A stretch of DNA of 24,432 nt from UKL13-3 sp964392775 (GTDB lineage: Bacteria > Bacteroidota > Bacteroidia > UKL13-3). Location: NCBI GenBank assembly GCA_964392775.1, contig CAYMRD010000032.1, forward strand, positions 1-24,432, written 5' to 3'. The notes beneath the pieces are model-generated. The model was not told where the DNA came from. It was given only the letters and a program-made list of their open reading frames with translations, and searched no databases. Numbering within the stretch: position 1 is the first letter of the stretch; the number at the start of each line of letters is the position of its first letter. This document shows positions 20,403 to 24,432 of the stretch, one piece after another. A program made the position numbers and the translations under genes.

Positions 20403-22763
20403 ATGTGGCAAACCTTCGGAACCTTTATTTTGCGCAACCGTTTCTGGTTGTTGATAGCGCTTGGTATTTTAACCCTTGCAGCAGCTTACGAATCGTCCAA
20501 AGTGCAGATGTCGTACGACTATGCCAAAACGGTTCCGGCTGATGACCCCGACTTTATTGAATACATTAAGTTCAAAGAAATGTTTGGGGAAGACGGAAGT
20601 GTATTGGTGGTGGGTATCAAAACAGATAAACTTTTTGACAAAGATTTCTTTAACCAATGGATTCAACTCACCCAACAGGTGAAAACCATTGAGGGCGTGG
20701 AACAGGTATTGTCGCTTGGAAATTTGTATTCACTGCAAAAAGACGATTCTACCCAAACCCTGCAATTGCTTCCACTGGTAAAAGAAACCCTCAAAACACA
20801 GCAAGAAGTAGATTCAATCCGAAATCTGATTGCCAACCTCCCATTTTATGAGGGTTTATTGTACAATCCGGAATCGAATGTTACGCTCTTAGCTATTACA
20901 CTTAACAAACAAAAGCTCGACTCGAAAGCCCGCATTGCACTGGTAAAAGAAATTGAAAAGACCTGCAATGAGTTTGGCCAACAACAAAATCTGGAAATGC
21001 ATTTCTCAGGCTTACCTTATGTTCGCACCATTTATTCATCGAAAGTTGCGGATGAAATTGTACTGTTCACTTACCTGTCAATTGCCATTACGGCCCTTTT
21101 TATATTCTTGTTCTTCCGCTTTTTTTCGGCTGTATTGTTCTCTCTCATTGTAGTGGTTATTTCGGTATTGTTTACCTCCGCCTCCATTCCTCTGTTCGGC
21201 TATAAAGTAACCATGCTCACGGGGATTTTGCCTCCGCTGATGGTTATCATCGGTATTCAGAATTGCATTTACCTGCTCAATGTATATCATCAGGAATTCC
21301 GCTCTCATGGCAACAAAATGCTGGCTATTATCCGTCTTATTTCTAAAAACGGTTTGCCTTTGTTCCTCACCAACGTAACCACTGCCGTGGGATTTTGTGT
21401 ATTCAGTTTTTCGGGAAGCGCCATCCTCGACCAGTTTTCGGTAATTTCAGGAATCAATATCATGCTGGTGTATATTGTATCGCTCGTATTTATTCCGATT
21501 GTATACAGCTACCTGCCACCACCTAAACTTAAACATACCAAACACCTCGACAATTCAGGCCTTAACAAGGTGATGACCTTGTGCAATAATCTGGTATACA
21601 ATCACCGCAAACTCATTTATATCTCAACCCTTGTTATTTGCGGATTATCGGTTTGGGGTGCTTTCAAAATCCAAAATCTTGGATATGTGGTGGATGATTT
21701 GCCTCAACATGATAAAGTGTTTACCGACCTGAAATTTTTTGAAAAGAACCTGAAAGGTGTATTGCCTTACGAAATTAAGATTGACACCCGCAAAGAAGGT
21801 GGTGTAAAAGATTATACTACGCTCCAAAAAATAAGCAAACTGCAAAAAGAGCTGGCCGAATACCCTGAGTTTTCTAAATCCGTGAGTATTGCCGATTTAC
21901 TCAAATATGCCAACCAAGCCTACCACGATGGCGACAAACGCTACTATATCGTTCCGGGTGTATTGGAAATTAATGATATTGTTTCGAGCCTTCCGCCACC
22001 ACATGCCGGCTCACACAATACCATGAAATCAATGGTGGACAGCACCAACCGCTATGCCCGCATCAGTATTCAGATGGCTGATATTGGTTCAGCAGCGATG
22101 AAACCACTGAATGCAAGGGTACAGAAACAGGTGGATGAAATATTCCCTAAAGATAAGTATGATGTAAAACTCACCGGAACCAGTGTAATCTTTTTAAAAG
22201 GAAATGATTACCTAGTAGAAAACCTGCTACAGAGTATGGTTTCAGCACTCATTATCATTTCATTGATGATGGCCTTTCTGTTTTTCAGCTGGAAAATGGT
22301 TCTCATTTCACTCATTCCTAATATCGTTCCGTTGCTTATGACCTTAGGTATTATGGGCTTTTTCGACATCCGGCTCAAACCTTCCACCATTATTATTTTC
22401 AGTATTGCTTATGGTATTGTAGTCGATTTCACCATTCACTTTTTGGCCAAATACCGAAACGCGCTCAAGCGCAATAACTGGGACATGGCCACCTCTATTC
22501 CGCAAAGTTTGACGGAGGCGGGACCTAGCATTATCTACACTGCTGTGGCGCTGTTCTTTGGGTTTATCATTTTTGCGGCTTCTAATTTTGGCGGGACGGT
22601 GGCATTGGGTGTATTAACCTCCCTTTCGTTGCTATTCGGAATGCTGATGAACCTATTGTTATTGCCGTCTTTGCTGTTATCGCTCGAAAAATCGATTAAC
22701 AACAAGGAAGAGTTTGGCAAAACGCTGGTGGAACTGGAGCCCGAACCTACGGATGTAGATTAA
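20403..22763 (+). CDS. MMPL/RND superfamily transporter
   Basis: The protein has 786 residues from the ATG at 20403; a TTG three codons upstream lies inside the promoter element. The layout is the RND duplication. A first helix (about 14-29) precedes a large exported domain (30-215) and a bundle of helices (218-370); then come a new helix (402-420), a second exported domain (425-600) and a second helix bundle to about 760. The second half carries SIAYGIVVDFTIHFLAKYRN with an intramembrane Asp, while the equivalent stretch of the first half reads IGIQNCIYLLNVYHQEFR. Members of this family export lipids, hopanoids or hydrophobic compounds using the proton gradient; the substrate cannot be told from sequence. 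No membrane fusion protein or outer-membrane channel is encoded beside it. The DUF2079 gene follows after 15 bases, so they form an operon. Confidence 0.88.
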   Translation: MWQTFGTFILRNRFWLLIALGILTLAAAYESSKVQMSYDYAKTVPADDPDFIEYIKFKEMFGEDGSVLVVGIKTDKLFDKDFFNQWIQLTQQVKTIEGVEQVLSLGNLYSLQKDDSTQTLQLLPLVKETLKTQQEVDSIRNLIANLPFYEGLLYNPESNVTLLAITLNKQKLDSKARIALVKEIEKTCNEFGQQQNLEMHFSGLPYVRTIYSSKVADEIVLFTYLSIAITALFIFLFFRFFSAVLFSLIVVVISVLFTSASIPLFGYKVTMLTGILPPLMVIIGIQNCIYLLNVYHQEFRSHGNKMLAIIRLISKNGLPLFLTNVTTAVGFCVFSFSGSAILDQFSVISGINIMLVYIVSLVFIPIVYSYLPPPKLKHTKHLDNSGLNKVMTLCNNLVYNHRKLIYISTLVICGLSVWGAFKIQNLGYVVDDLPQHDKVFTDLKFFEKNLKGVLPYEIKIDTRKEGGVKDYTTLQKISKLQKELAEYPEFSKSVSIADLLKYANQAYHDGDKRYYIVPGVLEINDIVSSLPPPHAGSHNTMKSMVDSTNRYARISIQMADIGSAAMKPLNARVQKQVDEIFPKDKYDVKLTGTSVIFLKGNDYLVENLLQSMVSALIIISLMMAFLFFSWKMVLISLIPNIVPLLMTLGIMGFFDIRLKPSTIIIFSIAYGIVVDFTIHFLAKYRNALKRNNWDMATSIPQSLTEAGPSIIYTAVALFFGFIIFAASNFGGTVALGVLTSLSLLFGMLMNLLLLPSLLLSLEKSINNKEEFGKTLVELEPEPTDVD

Positions 22764-22778
22764 CTTATTTATTAAAAA

Positions 22779-24269
22779 ATGAGCAAACCACTGCCACACA
22801 TTTCTTTCTCCGTCAGGAAAATTTATTGGGTTGGTTTAATTGTGTTTGGACTTATTTTTTGTTCTATCTCACTGGTTAACCATTACCTGTTCAGGACATA
22901 CGCACTTGACCTTGGAATGTTCAACCACGCCCTGTATCATTTCGCACATTTTCAAAAAAACATATTTATGCTCACTCCCTGGCCTCAGGGAGTGAGCTTC
23001 TTCGGTGACCATTTCTCGCCTATCATTCTACTTTTCGCACCCCTATATTATCTCTTTGGCTCATACACATTATTATTAGTTCAAATTGCCTCCATTCTTT
23101 TGGGTGCAGTGGGTGTATTTCGGTATTGTCAATACACCACCATCCACAAATGGCTTCCTGTAATTGTGATGTTCCATTTCTTAAGTATGTGGGGCATTTA
23201 TTCGGCACTTGCATTCGATTTCCATACCAATATCGTAGCATCTATGCTGGTCCCTTGGTTTTTGCTGTACCTCGAGAAGAAAAATATTGCTAAAACGATC
23301 CTCTTTGTTGTTCTCATTCTGATCTGTAAAGAGAATGAACCTCTTTGGGTCTTGTTCATCATTCTTGGAATAATCTGGAAATCCGGCTTCTCCCTGCTAA
23401 AGGAAAAACCTGTATTTATAGCTGCCTTATTTCTTTTTGTTCTTGTATATGCTTTTGTGATTCTGAAGCTGGTGATGCCTTATTTTAGCGACCATCAGCA
23501 AATTGTCGCTTTAAAGAGGTATACCTATTTAGGTGATTCCTTTTCGGCAATTGTTTCAAATTTTTTCACCCATCCTCTAACTTATTTGTCTTATTTCTTT
23601 ATTGACTCAAATAATCCGGATGCAGGTATGAGTTCAATTAAAAAGGAGGTGTATTATATGTTCCTCCTTTCGGGAGGTATATTAACGATTAGGTATCCCT
23701 GGTTTTTGTTCATGCTGGTGCCGGTATTCGCACAAAAGTTTCTATCCTCAGAACCCGAACTTTGGCTCACAAATGGTCAATACTCAATTGAGTTTGTGCC
23801 CATCACCAGCATCTGCGTTTTTTACGCGCTCAATAAAGTCAAAAATGTTAATGTAGCCTGCGGACTTGCAATAATTATAGTACTTAGTACAATCAGGGTT
23901 ACATCCCAGCAGCTTGCTATGGAAACCTTTAATTACAAAAAAACGCTTCGCTTTTTATCTTCTGGCCACTATCAAAGCCACCTCAATATTACCGCAATCA
24001 ATCAGGCATTAGCCACCATTCCCGAAAAGGCCTCCTTATCTGCAAGCGCAGCAATAGCACCTCATGTGGCCGGCAGAGATACCATCCTTCATTTCCCTAT
24101 TATTGACAATGCCTCTTATATTGCGGTATTTACCGATAGCATTAATACGTATCCTCTGAATGTTGAAGCCTATTTCCAGGCCATTCATTCACTTATTGAA
24201 TCCAAAGCTTATGATGTTCTTTACGACAAGAACTATCTTTTGATCCTGAGAAAAAATAATATCCCCTGA
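22779..24269 (+). CDS. DUF2079 polytopic membrane protein
   Basis: The 496-residue protein has roughly ten or more membrane helices, starting at about 17-35. After the first helix comes the DUF2079 signature: HYLFRTYALDLGMFNHALYH, then GVSFFGDHFSPIILLFAPLYYLFGSY. In this family the region after helix 1 holds an acidic motif, and the overall form resembles GT-C membrane glycosyltransferases; the reaction is unknown. The C-terminal 110 residues are mostly soluble, in line with a periplasmic domain. It begins 15 bases after the MMPL transporter gene without a promoter of its own, so the two are cotranscribed and may both act on envelope lipids or glycans. A terminator lies 70 bases downstream. 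Confidence 0.85.
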   Translation: MSKPLPHISFSVRKIYWVGLIVFGLIFCSISLVNHYLFRTYALDLGMFNHALYHFAHFQKNIFMLTPWPQGVSFFGDHFSPIILLFAPLYYLFGSYTLLLVQIASILLGAVGVFRYCQYTTIHKWLPVIVMFHFLSMWGIYSALAFDFHTNIVASMLVPWFLLYLEKKNIAKTILFVVLILICKENEPLWVLFIILGIIWKSGFSLLKEKPVFIAALFLFVLVYAFVILKLVMPYFSDHQQIVALKRYTYLGDSFSAIVSNFFTHPLTYLSYFFIDSNNPDAGMSSIKKEVYYMFLLSGGILTIRYPWFLFMLVPVFAQKFLSSEPELWLTNGQYSIEFVPITSICVFYALNKVKNVNVACGLAIIIVLSTIRVTSQQLAMETFNYKKTLRFLSSGHYQSHLNITAINQALATIPEKASLSASAAIAPHVAGRDTILHFPIIDNASYIAVFTDSINTYPLNVEAYFQAIHSLIESKAYDVLYDKNYLLILRKNNIP

Positions 24270-24339
24270 AAAAGCCGGCTAAATAGCGGAGCCGCAACCT
24301 ACAGACTCCAATTCATCCAAATCGAATAGAAGAATTTTC

Positions 24340-24378
24340 AAAAGAGGCTTTTCCCATTGCTGGAACAGCCTCTTTTTT
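24340..24378 (+). terminator. Intrinsic terminator after the DUF2079 gene
   Basis: AAAAGAGGCT (24340-24349) pairs with AGCCTCTTTT (24367-24376), with a further inner TTCC/GGAA pairing, and the stem runs into six Ts. It closes the MMPL-DUF2079 transcript. The remaining bases to 24432 show no supportable gene; an ATG at 24420 is too close to the edge to judge. Confidence 0.85.
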
Positions 24379-24432
24379 CAGGGCAACACGCATTAAATTA
24401 TAAGAGATAAGAGAAAGTCATGATTCCAGGAG

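Noticed and set aside
24420..24432. ATG at the right edge as the start of another gene
   Set aside because: Only four codons are visible, which is not enough to support a feature.

Overview
The window is a piece of a Bacteroidota chromosome, probably from the Chitinophagales/Sphingobacteriales/Flavobacteriales side of the phylum. The evidence is: a type IX secretion (T9SS) C-terminal sorting domain at the left edge and a second one on a PorZ-type protein; repeated matches to the phylum's -7 promoter element TAnnTTTG, in the best cases about 19 bases downstream of a TTG/TTTG -33 element; near absence of Shine-Dalgarno sites; and lineage markers such as the DUF5606 protein and the recO-porZ pair. 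It reads as core chromosome with one small mobile patch.

Layout. (1) 1-323: tail of a T9SS cargo protein, then a shared terminator. (2) 323-1915, all minus: an iron-sulfur pair (Mrp/ApbC ATPase and a small NifU-domain protein) downstream of a tRNA-Ser(GCT)-tRNA-Pro(TGG) unit with its own promoter and terminator. (3) 2144-5098, plus: a large ATPase made of two AAA modules behind two related beta-rich domains, followed by two tiny, translationally coupled membrane ORFs. (4) 5095-8216, minus: a lone response-regulator receiver, an aldehyde dehydrogenase and ornithine aminotransferase (rocD). (5) 8291-12072, plus: a polytopic membrane protein, a secreted CocE/NonD-family hydrolase and an overlapping secreted NTF2-like protein. 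(6) 12120-12850: a RAYT (REP-associated HUH transposase) gene surrounded by, and containing, copies of one palindromic repeat. (7) 12866-16243, minus: a fused adenosylcobalamin-dependent acyl-CoA mutase (IcmF), preceded by what looks like a frameshifted outer-membrane protein remnant. (8) 16591-20268: a DUF5606 protein facing a porZ-recO operon. (9) 20403-24269, plus: an MMPL/RND-type transporter and a DUF2079 membrane protein, then a terminator.

Connections. PorZ is a T9SS component acting on proteins carrying the sorting domain seen at the left edge. Mrp and the NifU-domain protein are both iron-sulfur cluster handling proteins. RocD and the aldehyde dehydrogenase plausibly serve arginine/ornithine or GABA-type catabolism, while IcmF belongs to branched short-chain acyl-CoA metabolism.

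The best candidates for new biology are: the RAYT gene that encodes two in-frame copies of its own REP palindrome and takes its stop codon from a third; the doubly duplicated AAA protein with coupled membrane microproteins; -7 promoter elements lying against start codons at three genes, which suggests leaderless transcripts; and the hairpin with a U-tract sitting directly on the start of the aldehyde dehydrogenase gene.
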